NCBI RefSeq assembly: GCF_900113865.1
Contig: NZ_FOQY01000025.1
Span: forward strand, 57,694 to 121,693
DNA: 64,000 nt
Direction of reading: 5' to 3'
Source of the DNA: Streptosporangium canum
Lineage (GTDB): Bacteria; Actinomycetota; Actinomycetes; Streptosporangiales; Streptosporangiaceae
Part shown: one piece after another, positions 1 through 10,382 of the stretch
Layout of the letters: the number at the start of each line of letters is the position of its first letter
How positions within the stretch are numbered: the stretch's first letter is position 1
Made by a program: the position numbers and the translations under genes
The notes under the pieces: model-generated
Seen by the model: the letters and a program-made list of their open reading frames with translations, nothing else
What the model was told of the DNA's origin: nothing
Databases searched by the model: none

Positions 1-713
1 GAGTTGGGCGGCATGGTCCACACGTCGTGCCCGAAGGCCCTCACCCGCAGCGGATCCACCCATTCGGCGCTCTCCTCGGCGAGATCGTCCTCGGTGTACT
101 CGCCGCCGCCGACCTCGAGCAGCCCCCGGCCGAACTCGCCGAGGTAGAACCCGTCGCGGCCGTCGGCCAGGGCCTCCAGCGCCCGCGCCACCCCGGGCCG
201 CCTGATCAGGTCGCCGGCCTGCCGGGCCGAGGCGAAGTCCTCGCACAGCGGGCCGACCGTCTCCAGGGCGGGGATCATCAGCGGCGAGGCGGGGAAACCG
301 TCACGGGCGTGCCCGATCGCCGGTGCCAGCACCTCTGCCGCCGTCAGCCTGCCGTACCGGCCGTGCAGGGCCAGCCAGCCGTCCGCGCAGCCCGGCACCG
401 GGGTCGAGCGGACGTCGTGGCGGTGCGGCATGCGGTCGTGCCCCTCGGCGCGCAGCCGCTCGGGGTCGGCGCCCGATCCGGCCCGCCCGGAGGCGTTGAG
501 CGCCGCGGGCGCGCCGGTGCCGTCGTGGACGAGCGCGAACAGATCGCCGCCCAGCCCGCACATGTGCGGGGCGGTCACCGCCAGCACGGCGTTCGCCGCG
601 ATCGCCGCGTCGGCCGCCGAACCTCCCCGCTCCAGCATGGCCACACCCGCGCTGGAAGCGAGGTGATCGACCGTACAGACCATTCCAGAGCGCGCATAAC
701 GGGTGTTGAGCAT
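1..713 (-). CDS. ggt: gamma-glutamyltransferase (partial, runs off left edge)
   Basis: This is the N-terminal ~237 residues of a gamma-glutamyltranspeptidase-family enzyme. Such enzymes transfer or hydrolyse gamma-glutamyl groups, for example of glutathione, and are made as self-cleaving Ntn-hydrolase precursors. The reading frame is open from an ATG at 713 to the window edge. It contains the family's hallmark N-terminal stretch: AGVAMLERGGSAADAAIAAN, closely followed by a CGLGGDLF segment, and a later GFYLGEFG..L segment. The last residues seen (VWTMPPN) match the region ahead of the autocleavage Thr, which lies outside the window. No clear signal peptide is visible, so this is probably a cytoplasmic actinobacterial-type member. 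It lies 92 bp downstream of the ABC exporter gene on the same strand. The family assignment is firm; the substrate is unknown. Confidence 0.88.
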   Translation of the reverse strand, partial: MLNTRYARSGMVCTVDHLASSAGVAMLERGGSAADAAIAANAVLAVTAPHMCGLGGDLFALVHDGTGAPAALNASGRAGSGADPERLRAEGHDRMPHRHDVRSTPVPGCADGWLALHGRYGRLTAAEVLAPAIGHARDGFPASPLMIPALETVGPLCEDFASARQAGDLIRRPGVARALEALADGRDGFYLGEFGRGLLEVGGGEYTEDDLAEESAEWVDPLRVRAFGHDVWTMPPN

Positions 714-805
714 GACGAGAGCGTACGGCTTCCTTTACCGGACATTGAACGAGTGGTCCGCCGCCACCCGACGGGGATGCGCGACCGTGGCGCGCGGCGG
801 CCATG

Positions 806-2587
<1,782 letters not shown>

Positions 2588-2603
2588 GCAACTCCTTTGT
2601 GAT

Positions 2604-2629
2604 GTTTGCTCAAACAGAGGTTAGCTCAC
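2604..2629. promoter_or_regulatory. candidate MarR operator between exporter and regulator
   Basis: In the 78-bp divergent intergenic region, GTTTGCTCAAAC (2604-2615) is a perfect 5-2-5 inverted repeat. A degenerate second copy, GTTAGCTCAC, begins at 2620, exactly 16 bp later. Both lie just upstream of the exporter's ribosome binding site and ahead of the MarR gene. Repressor binding here is inferred from position and symmetry only. Confidence 0.5.
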
Positions 2630-2665
2630 AATCATTCCCGCGGACAATGAGATAAGTTCAGGGGC

Positions 2666-3082
2666 GTGGAGACGGAACTGGCCGATCTTGTGCACGGCGT
2701 CGGCCATCGACTGCGGCGCGGTTACGGCGAGCGGCTCGGGCCGCTCGGGTTGAGCCCCGGCCAGGCGCGGGCGCTGAGAGTGATCGCCGACGCCGAGCCG
2801 CCGCTCAAGATGGTGCAGCTCGCCGAGAGGCTCAGGATCGTGCCGCGCTCGGTCACCCCCGTCGTGGACGCCCTGGAGGAGGCCGGCCTGGTCCGCCGGG
2901 AGGTCGATCCGGCCAGCCGCCGTTCCACCCTGCTGGTGATAACCCCCGAGGGCAGGGTGGAGTACGGCCGGGTGCGCGAGGCGCGCAGGAAGGTGGCCGA
3001 GGAGCTGTTCGCGGTGCTCACCCCCGAACAGCGGGAGCAGTTGCGGGACCTGTTGAGCGTGGTCGACCACCAGACCGGTTAG
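2666..3082 (+). CDS. MarR-family transcriptional regulator
   Basis: A 138-aa winged-helix protein with the MarR pattern: an N-terminal dimerisation helix, a central helix-turn-helix around LKMVQLAERLRIVPRSVTPVVDAL, a wing with the D-x-R-S-type segment DPASRRSTLLVITPEG, and a long C-terminal helix ending in LTPEQREQLRDLL. The start is a GTG at 2666. These proteins are dimeric repressors released by small aromatic ligands or oxidation. Divergent placement from the ABC exporter, with repeated operator-like sequence between them, makes that exporter (and the gene itself) the likely target. No ligand can be predicted. Confidence 0.9.
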   Translation: METELADLVHGVGHRLRRGYGERLGPLGLSPGQARALRVIADAEPPLKMVQLAERLRIVPRSVTPVVDALEEAGLVRREVDPASRRSTLLVITPEGRVEYGRVREARRKVAEELFAVLTPEQREQLRDLLSVVDHQTG

Positions 3083-3342
3083 CGCCCGTCAGTCCCACCG
3101 GTCCGTCGGGAGGATACGGGTGTCCGGCAGCGGGAAGTGCTCCCGGGCCGGCGGGACGGGGTGAGGTCGGGGTAGGCGGCCTCGATCTCCCGGCGCGGGC
3201 CGATCCGGATCACCCGGTCGCCCCGGACGGCGACGGCGCCGTCGACGGGCGGCTCGCAGACGGGGAGGACGAGGGGCGCGATGTGCACGACGACCGGCGG
3301 GAGCGCACGCGTGCCGATGCCGTGGCCCGCACGCGTGGGCAT
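3079..3342 (-). pseudogene. truncated amidohydrolase-type gene (N-terminal stub)
   Basis: An ATG at 3342 is preceded by AGGAG at ideal spacing and opens a frame whose residues ~20-58 look like the start of a metal-dependent amidohydrolase: a segment VLPVCEPPVDGAVAVRGDRV followed by IRIGPRREIEAAYPDL. In intact relatives this beta-sandwich strand leads into a PG..x..H.H metal site. Here the similarity stops after AAYPDL and the frame ends about 30 residues later in unrelated Arg/Ser-rich sequence. The 87-aa product would lack the whole catalytic barrel. The 5' signals look healthy, so this is probably a 3' deletion remnant. The family call rests on one conserved stretch. Confidence 0.45.
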
Positions 3343-3473
3343 AGACACTCCTGGCTGTTTGTCCCTTTAGAGAGATTAAGGGCATCGACCTGCCGATCTC
3401 AAATGTCGCATCGGCGGACCGCGGCGCGGCACGTTTTCCTACACCTGACAGATGACCTTCCTACAGAAGATGA

Positions 3474-3510
3474 TTGATCGCTGCTAAAGCGGTCTATAGC
3501 GTCATTTGTC
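3474..3510 (+). promoter_or_regulatory. promoter of the secreted protease, leaderless
   Basis: TTGATC (3474-3479), a 17-bp spacer and TAGCGT (3497-3502) form a plausible housekeeping promoter. The predicted start of transcription (about 3509-3511) coincides with the GTG start codon at 3511, and there is no Shine-Dalgarno sequence. Leaderless expression is inferred. Confidence 0.5.
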
Positions 3511-5604
3511 GTGACTCGACCCCCCAGGTTACTGAAAGCACTGATCGCAGCGGTGGTGCTGATCCCGATCGGCATCGCCTCCGTCCCCGCCGCCGCCGAC
3601 CCCTCTCCCCAGCCCGAGCATCCCTGGCGCCTGAACCACTGGCCCCAGACCCAGCCCTGGCAGCAGGACGGACCCGCGGCCACGCTGCGCGCCAAGCCCG
3701 GCGGCCCGGCCCCGATCGACCCGCAGAACTGGAAGAACCCGGACCACATGACGTGGGCCGACTACAAGAAGCCGCCGGGCACCACCTGGGCCGATCCCGC
3801 GGTCAAGGGTTCCAAGCGCACCTTCCGCGGCGCGCTGGTCCTGCTCGACTACCCCAACCAGCCGTTCGTGGTCACCCAGCCCCAGGGGTCGACGGTCTTC
3901 AAGAACCCCAGCGCCGAGGCCCACGACATCCCACGCGAGCAGGTCGCCGGGTTCTACAAGGACTTCCTCAACACCCCCAACCAGCTCAACCGGGGCCACA
4001 CCATCCACGAGTACTGGATGGAGGACTCCGGGGGCCGTTACGGCGTCGACCTGACCGCCTTCGGCCCGTACCAGATGCCGGGCAAGTCCCACGAGTACGC
4101 CATGGAGTTCCAGGCGGGCACCGGCTGCCCAGCGGGCGACAGCTGCGACAAGAACATCAGGACCGACGGGCGGGCCGCGTGGGTCGGCGCCGAGGGCCCG
4201 GAGATCCCCGCCGGGTTCGACTTCGTCTTCTTCCTGAGCGCCGGCCAGGACGAGTCGGCCACCTGGCAGGAGTTCGGGCCGATCAAGTTCCCGGCCAAGG
4301 AGGCGGTGACCGACGACTTCGGCCCGCCGGACCCGGCTCTGCCCAACTGGGCCGATACCCGGTACGTGGAGTGGACCTCCTGGGCCTCGGCCTCCTCCAT
4401 CTGGCCCAACGCCGGCGGCGGATCGTCCACCCAGGCCGAGAGCTCGGGCCAGGGCGTCTACGCCCACGAGCTCAGCCACATCCTCGGCATCGGCGACAAC
4501 TACAACAACCCGTTCGGGGTGCCGCCGCGCCGGGCCTACACCGGTATCTGGGAGATGCTCAGCCGGGGCAGCTTCAACGGGCCGGGCGGCCCGCACAGCC
4601 GCTGGATGATCCCGCCCACCGGCGGCGGTTCCATGGGCGCCCAGCACATGCTCCGCAACAAGATCAAGCTTGAGATGGTGGACGAGCGGAACGTGCTGCG
4701 CCTGTCCCGCGCGGCGCTGGCGGAGTCCGGTCTCGTCGTGGCCAAGGTGACCGCCCGGGTGGCCCAGCCGGGGCCGACCGGCCTGTCCGGGGTCAACATC
4801 GCCTTCGGCGACGGCGACCGCAGCCCCGCCTGCGTCGTCGCCACCGACCCGTTCTGCGACGGCGGCGGCTACGACAACTACACCGTCGAGGTCGTCGACC
4901 GGATGGGCGCCGACTCCTTCACCCCCGACTCCGGCGTGCTGCTGGCCAAGACGAAGAACGCCGACCGCGCGCCCTTCGAGTGGGTCGTCGACGCCAACCC
5001 CCAGGACATCGGCATGACCGACTACGTCCTGCCCGACGGCACCGCCGTGCCCATCACGATCGGCGACTACCGCCAGCTGTCGGACGCCCTGTTCCACGCG
5101 GGCGCCGACTCCGGGTCCGAGTTCGAGTACGTGGACGAGGCCAACAGGCTCCACTTCTACGTCCTCGACCTGCAGCGTGACCGCGAGGGCATCCTGTCCT
5201 ACACGGTGGCCGTCCGCTCCCTGGACGGCGCCGGGCCGCAGAGACGCGGCGTGAAGCTGCTGCCCGCCGCCGGGATCCCCGACGGCAAGGGCCTGTCCTC
5301 CTGCCGGTTCCCGCTGTTCAACACCGGCAGGTCCGCCCCCGCCCAGGGGCAGCACCCCGAGGACGTGAGCGGCTACCTCAAGAGCGACGTCTACCGGCTG
5401 TCGGCCACCGTCGAGGGCGGCGGCTGGACGGCCTCGGTGCCCAACCGGCTCGCCACCGCCGATTTCGGCAAGCAGGCACTGGTGGACGTCAAGGCCCAGC
5501 GCGCCTCCGGGGGCAGCCGCCTGGCCAAGGTCACGCTGACCGCCACCTCCGAGAGCGACCCGTCCAAGACCGCCAAGGCCACCTGTCACGTGATCGGCCT
5601 GTAG
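3511..5604 (+). CDS. secreted M6-like zinc metalloprotease
   Basis: A 697-aa secreted protein. The N-terminus is a typical signal peptide: basic start, a hydrophobic run to about residue 25, and a PAAADP-like cleavage region near residue 30. The zinc-binding motif HELSH at residues 319-323, continuing as HELSHILGIGDNYNNPFG, is the HExxH site of immune-inhibitor-A-like (M6) peptidases. A glycine/asparagine-rich, beta-rich C-terminal half follows, with no transmembrane anchor. It probably degrades extracellular protein during saprophytic growth. The GTG at 3511 is chosen because the signal peptide begins at once and a promoter lies directly upstream. A strong hairpin pair follows the stop codon. 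The peptidase family is likely; specificity is unknown. Confidence 0.82.
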   Translation: MTRPPRLLKALIAAVVLIPIGIASVPAAADPSPQPEHPWRLNHWPQTQPWQQDGPAATLRAKPGGPAPIDPQNWKNPDHMTWADYKKPPGTTWADPAVKGSKRTFRGALVLLDYPNQPFVVTQPQGSTVFKNPSAEAHDIPREQVAGFYKDFLNTPNQLNRGHTIHEYWMEDSGGRYGVDLTAFGPYQMPGKSHEYAMEFQAGTGCPAGDSCDKNIRTDGRAAWVGAEGPEIPAGFDFVFFLSAGQDESATWQEFGPIKFPAKEAVTDDFGPPDPALPNWADTRYVEWTSWASASSIWPNAGGGSSTQAESSGQGVYAHELSHILGIGDNYNNPFGVPPRRAYTGIWEMLSRGSFNGPGGPHSRWMIPPTGGGSMGAQHMLRNKIKLEMVDERNVLRLSRAALAESGLVVAKVTARVAQPGPTGLSGVNIAFGDGDRSPACVVATDPFCDGGGYDNYTVEVVDRMGADSFTPDSGVLLAKTKNADRAPFEWVVDANPQDIGMTDYVLPDGTAVPITIGDYRQLSDALFHAGADSGSEFEYVDEANRLHFYVLDLQRDREGILSYTVAVRSLDGAGPQRRGVKLLPAAGIPDGKGLSSCRFPLFNTGRSAPAQGQHPEDVSGYLKSDVYRLSATVEGGGWTASVPNRLATADFGKQALVDVKAQRASGGSRLAKVTLTATSESDPSKTAKATCHVIGL

Positions 5605-5610
5605 AGGGCC

Positions 5611-5681
5611 CTGCGGAAGGCCGCAGGAGTCCCGGAAGGGCGGTGACGGGGTACGGCGGGCCCGCCGTACCCCGTCACCGC
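5611..5681 (+). terminator. two hairpins, one a perfect 42-bp palindrome
   Basis: Directly after the protease stop, CTGCGG-aagg-CCGCAG forms a small hairpin (5611-5626). It is followed by an uninterrupted 42-bp perfect palindrome (5640-5681) with two 21-nt arms and no spacer. No T-run follows. It most likely stops transcription out of the protease gene; the arm length and lack of a loop are unusual. Confidence 0.65.
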
Positions 5682-5772
5682 GGCCGGGCATCTGGTTGAA
5701 TCAATCTTGAGACAACACGTCGGCTGAGTCGGGGGGCCGCGGGCGTGCCGCGGTTTTCTCCGGGGGGTGTGG

Positions 5773-8337
5773 ATGCCCGGGCCGTCAAACGTGCCTGATC
5801 ATCGTGGTCCGCGACCGCCGAGGCGGTCGATCTCGCTGGCGGCCCCCGCCGCGGCGGGAATCGCCGCCGCGGTGGCCAGCATCCTGGCCACGTCGCTGGA
5901 TGTCTGGGACCTGCCCACCGAGGCCAAGGTGGGCGTCACCGTGCTCGCCGCCCTCCTGGTCGGCCTGCTCACCTGGGCGACCGCCGGCAGCCGGGCGGAG
6001 AAGCCCGCCGCCGGAGACGGCCCGTCCTGGCGCCCGCCCGACCAGTGGCCCCCGGTCTCCGCGCACTTCACCGGGCGGACCGAGTCGCTGGCGGAGCTGC
6101 GCCGGGTGTTCGCCGGCCACCAGCGCTCCCGTGGCCGCGACGAGGACAACTCGCCGCTGGTCGTCTCGGTGTACGGCAGAGGCGGGGTGGGCAAGTCCAT
6201 GCTCATCGCCAGGTTCGGGCACGAGGTCGCCGACCGCTTCCCCGACGGGCGCCTCTACGCCGACCTGCGCGGCGCGGTGGAGGCGCCGATCCAGGCCGAG
6301 GAGGTGCTGATCGGCTTCCTGCGGGCGCTGGGGGTGCGGCTCACCACCGACCCCGGCGGCCCGGCCGAGCTGCGCAAGCTCTGGCTGACGTGGACCAAGG
6401 GAAAGCGCATCCTGATCGGCCTGGACAACGCCCAGGACGGAGACCAGGTCAAGGACCTGATCCCGGCCGAGCCGGGATGCGCGGTCATGATCACATCGCG
6501 GCAGCCGCTGTTCCTGCTCAACACCTACGACAAGCAGCTGTCGGTGTTCAGCCAGGCGCAGGGTGTGGAACTGCTGGCCCGGCTGGCCGGGGACGACCGG
6601 GTCGCCGCCGACCTGGAGTCGGCCCAGGAGATCGTCCGGATGTGCGACCACCTGCCGCTGGCCATCAGCATCTGCGGCGGCCGTCTGGCGACCCGGGAGA
6701 ACTGGACCCTGCGCGAGCTCGCCGACCGGCTGAGGGACGAGCGCCGCCGCCTGGACCACCTCGAACTCGCCCGCAGGCTCGACAAGAGCGTGCGCGCCTC
6801 GCTCCAGCTCAGCTACGACGACTGCACCGGCCTCCAGCGCCGCCTGCTGCGCCTGCTCAGCCTCCTCACCGCCCCCGACGTACCCGGCTGGGTGGCGGGG
6901 GAGCTGCTGGCCGCCTCCGAACTGGACGGGGCCGACCAGCTCGAGGCGCTCATCGACACCCAGCTCGCCGAGTGCTCGGGCATCGACTTCTCCGGCGTGA
7001 TGCGCTACCGGCTGCACGACCTGGTCCGCATCTTCGCCCACGAGCTGGCCGTCTCCGACGAGGACGACGACCACCGCAGGGCGGCCATCGAACGGGTCCT
7101 GTCCGGCTACCGCCGCCGGGCCGAGACCGCGGCCATGGCCCGCTGGCCCCAGGACTGGGGCCGCAGCGGCAGGAACGCCGACCCGGCGACCACGACCGTC
7201 GCCCAGGCGTCGGCGGCCGACTGGCTCAACGCCGAGCGGCTGACCATGGTCGCCATGATCAACCAGGCCCGCGCCCTGGAGATGTGGGACCTGGCCTGGG
7301 GCCTGGGCCGCGCCTTCTGCTCGCTCTGCCACTCCCTGCGGGCCTACTGGTCCGACTGGCGGACGGTCGCCGAGATCGTGTGCGAGGCGGCGGCCCACAT
7401 GGACGACCGGCGGGCCCTGGGCATCGCGCTGCTGGACCGGGCGGCGGTGAGCGGCGGGCAGGGCAGCCACGCGGTCGCCAGGGCGGACGCCGAGCGCGCG
7501 TTGGAGATCTTCACCGACCTGGGCGAGTCCTGGTGGTCCGCGCGGGCGATGCGGGCGGTCGGCATGGCCCTGTTCAGCGACGGCAACCTCGACCCGGGCC
7601 AGGGCTACCTCCTTGCGGCGATCACGGCCTTCAAGGGCGAGGAGGACCGCTGGTGGTCGGCCAGGACGCAGCGCAACCTGGCCGAGCTCCAGCTCGCCCA
7701 GCGCAGGCCCGAGCAGGCCAGGAAGCTGCTGGAGGACGCCCTGGAGGTGTTCAAGCACGACCGCAACCGCTACTCCGAGGCGCAGACCCTGCGCGCCTAC
7801 GGGGAGGTGCTCGGCGCGACCGCGCGAGCGCTGCACACCCAGGGGGAGACCAGGGCCGCCGCGGAGGACTTCACGCGGGCCGGGTTCAGCCTGGACCGGG
7901 CGGCGGAGACGTTCCGGCTCAGAGGGGAACTCTGGGAGGAGGCCAGGTGCCTGCGTGCGGCCGGTGAGGTCGGCAACCCCGCCGACGGGCTCCGCGAGCT
8001 GACCTACGTACGGCGGGCCACGGAGATGCTGGCCGCCCTCGGCGACTCCTGGGGCGTGGCCCGCAGTGAGCTGTCGGCGGGACGCGCCCACAGCCGGCTG
8101 GGCCGTACCCGGGAGGCGCGGGAGTCGCTGGAGCGGGCCGTGCACGCCTTCGAGGAGCTGGGCGACCGCTGGTGGATGGCCCGGAGCCTGCGCTATCTCG
8201 GCGAGGCGCACCTGGAGGCGGGTGACCACGCGGCGGCGCTCTCCCCGCTCAGACAGGCCCAGGACATCTACCGGAGCCTGGGCAACCAGGCCGGGATGGG
8301 CCGCACCCTCGAACTCCTGCGCCGCGCGGGGGAGTGA
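5773..8337 (+). CDS. membrane-anchored STAND ATPase with TPR repeats
   Basis: An 854-aa signal-transduction ATPase. Two hydrophobic segments (about residues 20-42 and 52-70) precede an NB-ARC/STAND nucleotide-switch domain. That domain has Walker A GRGGVGKS at ~135-142, a Walker B-like ILIGLDNAQD, and the downstream LPLAISICGG sensor region. From about residue 450 to the end lie tetratricopeptide-type helical repeats, with recurring W-W..AR..R.L.E. units. It resembles the ATPase plus TPR part of AfsR-like regulators but has no SARP DNA-binding domain. It is more likely a membrane-bound signalling or scaffold protein than a transcription factor. ATG 5773 is preferred over GTG 5767 because the G-rich ribosome binding site at 5762-5767 fits it. 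Its partner is unknown. Confidence 0.82.
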   Translation: MPGPSNVPDHRGPRPPRRSISLAAPAAAGIAAAVASILATSLDVWDLPTEAKVGVTVLAALLVGLLTWATAGSRAEKPAAGDGPSWRPPDQWPPVSAHFTGRTESLAELRRVFAGHQRSRGRDEDNSPLVVSVYGRGGVGKSMLIARFGHEVADRFPDGRLYADLRGAVEAPIQAEEVLIGFLRALGVRLTTDPGGPAELRKLWLTWTKGKRILIGLDNAQDGDQVKDLIPAEPGCAVMITSRQPLFLLNTYDKQLSVFSQAQGVELLARLAGDDRVAADLESAQEIVRMCDHLPLAISICGGRLATRENWTLRELADRLRDERRRLDHLELARRLDKSVRASLQLSYDDCTGLQRRLLRLLSLLTAPDVPGWVAGELLAASELDGADQLEALIDTQLAECSGIDFSGVMRYRLHDLVRIFAHELAVSDEDDDHRRAAIERVLSGYRRRAETAAMARWPQDWGRSGRNADPATTTVAQASAADWLNAERLTMVAMINQARALEMWDLAWGLGRAFCSLCHSLRAYWSDWRTVAEIVCEAAAHMDDRRALGIALLDRAAVSGGQGSHAVARADAERALEIFTDLGESWWSARAMRAVGMALFSDGNLDPGQGYLLAAITAFKGEEDRWWSARTQRNLAELQLAQRRPEQARKLLEDALEVFKHDRNRYSEAQTLRAYGEVLGATARALHTQGETRAAAEDFTRAGFSLDRAAETFRLRGELWEEARCLRAAGEVGNPADGLRELTYVRRATEMLAALGDSWGVARSELSAGRAHSRLGRTREARESLERAVHAFEELGDRWWMARSLRYLGEAHLEAGDHAAALSPLRQAQDIYRSLGNQAGMGRTLELLRRAGE

Positions 8338-8504
8338 GCCGGCCCGGCCGCGACCGCGTGCCGCCGGCGGGGCGTCGCCGTCGCGGCGCCGAGCAGCCGG
8401 GCGTCCGTCCTCGGCCGTGGCCCGCGCGACGCGGGGCGTCGCCGTTGCGGCAATGAGCACCCGGCGTTAACCGCGCGGCCATACCCCGCCATATAGGCTC
8501 GTGA

Positions 8505-9305
8505 GTGATGAACAACTTCACGCGATGGATTGATCTTGAAGGTGCCGTCAACGTGCGCGACCTCGGCGGGCTCGCCACGGTGGACGGCGGGACCACGCGC
8601 TCCGGCCGGGTCTACCGGTCGGACAACCTGCAGGGGCTGACGGAGCGCGACATCGCACTGCTCGTCGGCGAGCTGAAGCTCCGTCACGTCGTCGACCTGC
8701 GCTCCGGCGCCGAGGTGTCCCTGGAGGGCCCCGGGCCGCTCACGGTCGTGCCGGAGGTGAGCATCCACCACCACACCCTGTTCGCCGAGGGGGGCAGGCA
8801 CACCGACGTCGAGGCCGACACGATCGACGCCGACAGGGTGCTGCCCTGGCAGGAGCGGGCCGAGGAGGATCTCGCCGAGCTGAGGGTGACCGGCTTCTAC
8901 TACTCCTACCTGCGCGACCGCCCCGACTCGGTGCTGGCCGCCCTGCGCGTCATGGCCGGCGACGACGGCGCCGCCGTCGTGCACTGCGCGGCGGGCAAGG
9001 ACCGCACCGGCGTCGTCTGCGCCCTGGCCCTCGAAGTCGCCGGGGCCACCCGGGAGGCGATCGTCGCCGACTACACGGCCACCGGTGAGCGCCTGGAGGG
9101 CATCCTGGCCCGCCTGCGCTCCAGTGCCACCTACCGCGACGACCTCGACTCCCGCCCGGCCGACGACCACCGGCCGCGCCCGGAGTACATCGAGCAGTTC
9201 CTCGGCGTCCTCGACGACCGTTTCGGCGGGCCCCTGCCGTGGCTCGCCTCCCACGGCTGGACCGAGACCGACTCCCAGGCGCTCCGCTCCCGCCTGCGCG
9301 ACTGA
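8505..9305 (+). CDS. tyrosine-protein phosphatase-like protein
   Basis: A 266-aa protein of the bacterial tyrosine/dual-specificity phosphatase family. It begins with the typical NVRDLGG segment after a short lead and has the P-loop HCAAGKDRTG (catalytic Cys ~161, Arg ~167), with an aspartate-rich segment between them. Relatives dephosphorylate protein tyrosine or phosphoinositides. No signal peptide is present, so it should be cytoplasmic. The start is probably GTG 8505, with ATG 8508 as the alternative. A TATAGG box at 8492-8497 places transcription start about at the GTG and no ribosome binding site is seen, so the mRNA may be leaderless. It is followed by a strong bidirectional terminator. 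The target is unknown. Confidence 0.85.
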   Translation: MMNNFTRWIDLEGAVNVRDLGGLATVDGGTTRSGRVYRSDNLQGLTERDIALLVGELKLRHVVDLRSGAEVSLEGPGPLTVVPEVSIHHHTLFAEGGRHTDVEADTIDADRVLPWQERAEEDLAELRVTGFYYSYLRDRPDSVLAALRVMAGDDGAAVVHCAAGKDRTGVVCALALEVAGATREAIVADYTATGERLEGILARLRSSATYRDDLDSRPADDHRPRPEYIEQFLGVLDDRFGGPLPWLASHGWTETDSQALRSRLRD

Positions 9306-9309
9306 CGTC

Positions 9310-9340
9310 ACCCGCGAGGGATCGGAGGTCCCTCGCGGGT
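9310..9340. terminator. bidirectional terminator hairpin
   Basis: A 12-bp perfect stem (9310-9321 with 9329-9340) around a 7-nt loop sits between the convergent phosphatase and oxidoreductase genes, two bases from the latter's stop codon. It can act in both directions. Confidence 0.75.
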
Positions 9341-9341
9341 C

Positions 9342-10382
9342 TCAGAGGGCGACGACCCGCTGCTCGGCGGCCGACCGGCGGGCGGCCTCCAGGACGGTGA
9401 GGGCCTCGACCACCTCTCCGGGGTCGACCGGCGGCGGGGCGCCGTCCCGGAGGCTCGCCGCCACCGCCCGGTAGAAGCCGGCGTAGGCGCCCGGCTCGGT
9501 GCGGACGGGGCGGCCGGCCTCGTCGGTGCCCAGGGTGCCCCACCGCTCCCGCGGCTCCTCGCCGAAACCCGGGGAGTCCGGGGTGAGACCGGCGCGCAGC
9601 TGGTCCTCCTGGATGTCCAGGCCGTGTTTCACGTAGCCGGCCTCCGAGCCCAGGATCCGGAAGCGCGGACCGAGCCGGGGCGCCACCGCGCTGGCCCACA
9701 GGTGGGAGCGGGCGCCGCCGGCATGGGTCAGGGCGATGAAGGTGTCGTCGTCGGAGGCGACCCCGGGACGGCGGATGTCGGACTCGGCGTAGACGTGGGT
9801 GACCGGGCCGAGCAGGCGCAGGGCCTGGTCGACCAGATGGCTGCCGAGGTCGTAGAGGAGGCCGCCGACCTCCTCGGCGCCGCCGAGCTCGCGCCAGCCG
9901 CCCTTGGGGGTGGGCCGCCAGCGCTCGAACCGCGACTCCAGCCGGCTCACCGTGCCCAGTTCCCCGGAGGAGACCAGCCGCTCGGCCGTCAGGAAGTCGC
10001 CGTCCCAGCGCCGGTTCTGGAACACGGTCAGCATCAGGCCGAGCTCGCCCGCCAGCCGTACCAGGCCGCGGGCCTGCGCCGCGGTCGCCGCCAGCGGCTT
10101 GTCCACCACCACGGGCAGGCCGGCCTTCAGGGCGGCCTCGGCCAGCGGGACGTGGGTGCGGTTGGGGGAGGCGACCACGATCAGGTCGCTGGAGTCCCAC
10201 AGCTCGGCGGCGTCACCCACCGCCCGCGCGCCGTACTTCTCCCGCACCTCGGCCGCGCGCCCGGGGTTGCCGGTCACCACGGCCGACAGGCTCAGCCCCG
10301 GGGTCGCGGCGACCAGCGGGGCGTGGAAGAACGCCCCGGCCACGCCGTACCCGATGAGGCCGACGCGCAGGTCAGTCACCAC
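9342..10382 (-). CDS. Gfo/Idh/MocA-family oxidoreductase
   Basis: A 346-aa NAD(P)-dependent dehydrogenase of the glucose-fructose oxidoreductase/inositol dehydrogenase family. The N-terminal Rossmann fold begins LRVGLIGYGVAGAFFHAPL. It is followed by SSDLIVVASPNRTHVPLAEAAL and the family signature around VVVDKPLA, where the Lys of E/D-K-P is a catalytic-site residue. The C-terminal half is the expected alpha/beta substrate domain (GLLYDLGSHLVDQAL). Members oxidise sugars, inositols or related polyols; the substrate is not predictable. The gene overlaps the upstream PAC2 gene by 11 bp, so the two are co-transcribed and perhaps translationally coupled. A hairpin terminates it. Confidence 0.9.
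   Translation of the reverse strand: MVTDLRVGLIGYGVAGAFFHAPLVAATPGLSLSAVVTGNPGRAAEVREKYGARAVGDAAELWDSSDLIVVASPNRTHVPLAEAALKAGLPVVVDKPLAATAAQARGLVRLAGELGLMLTVFQNRRWDGDFLTAERLVSSGELGTVSRLESRFERWRPTPKGGWRELGGAEEVGGLLYDLGSHLVDQALRLLGPVTHVYAESDIRRPGVASDDDTFIALTHAGGARSHLWASAVAPRLGPRFRILGSEAGYVKHGLDIQEDQLRAGLTPDSPGFGEEPRERWGTLGTDEAGRPVRTEPGAYAGFYRAVAASLRDGAPPPVDPGEVVEALTVLEAARRSAAEQRVVAL

Noticed and set aside
5640..5681. 42-bp palindrome considered as a phage attachment site
   Set aside because: No integrase or tRNA gene is nearby; the position right after a stop codon fits a terminator better.
3529..5691. A 720-residue minus-strand frame opposite the protease gene
   Set aside because: Antisense shadow; the plus strand encodes a signal peptide and HELSH zinc motif.
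6045..7967. A 640-residue plus-strand frame inside the STAND gene
   Set aside because: Low-complexity shadow of the real frame; no family motifs.
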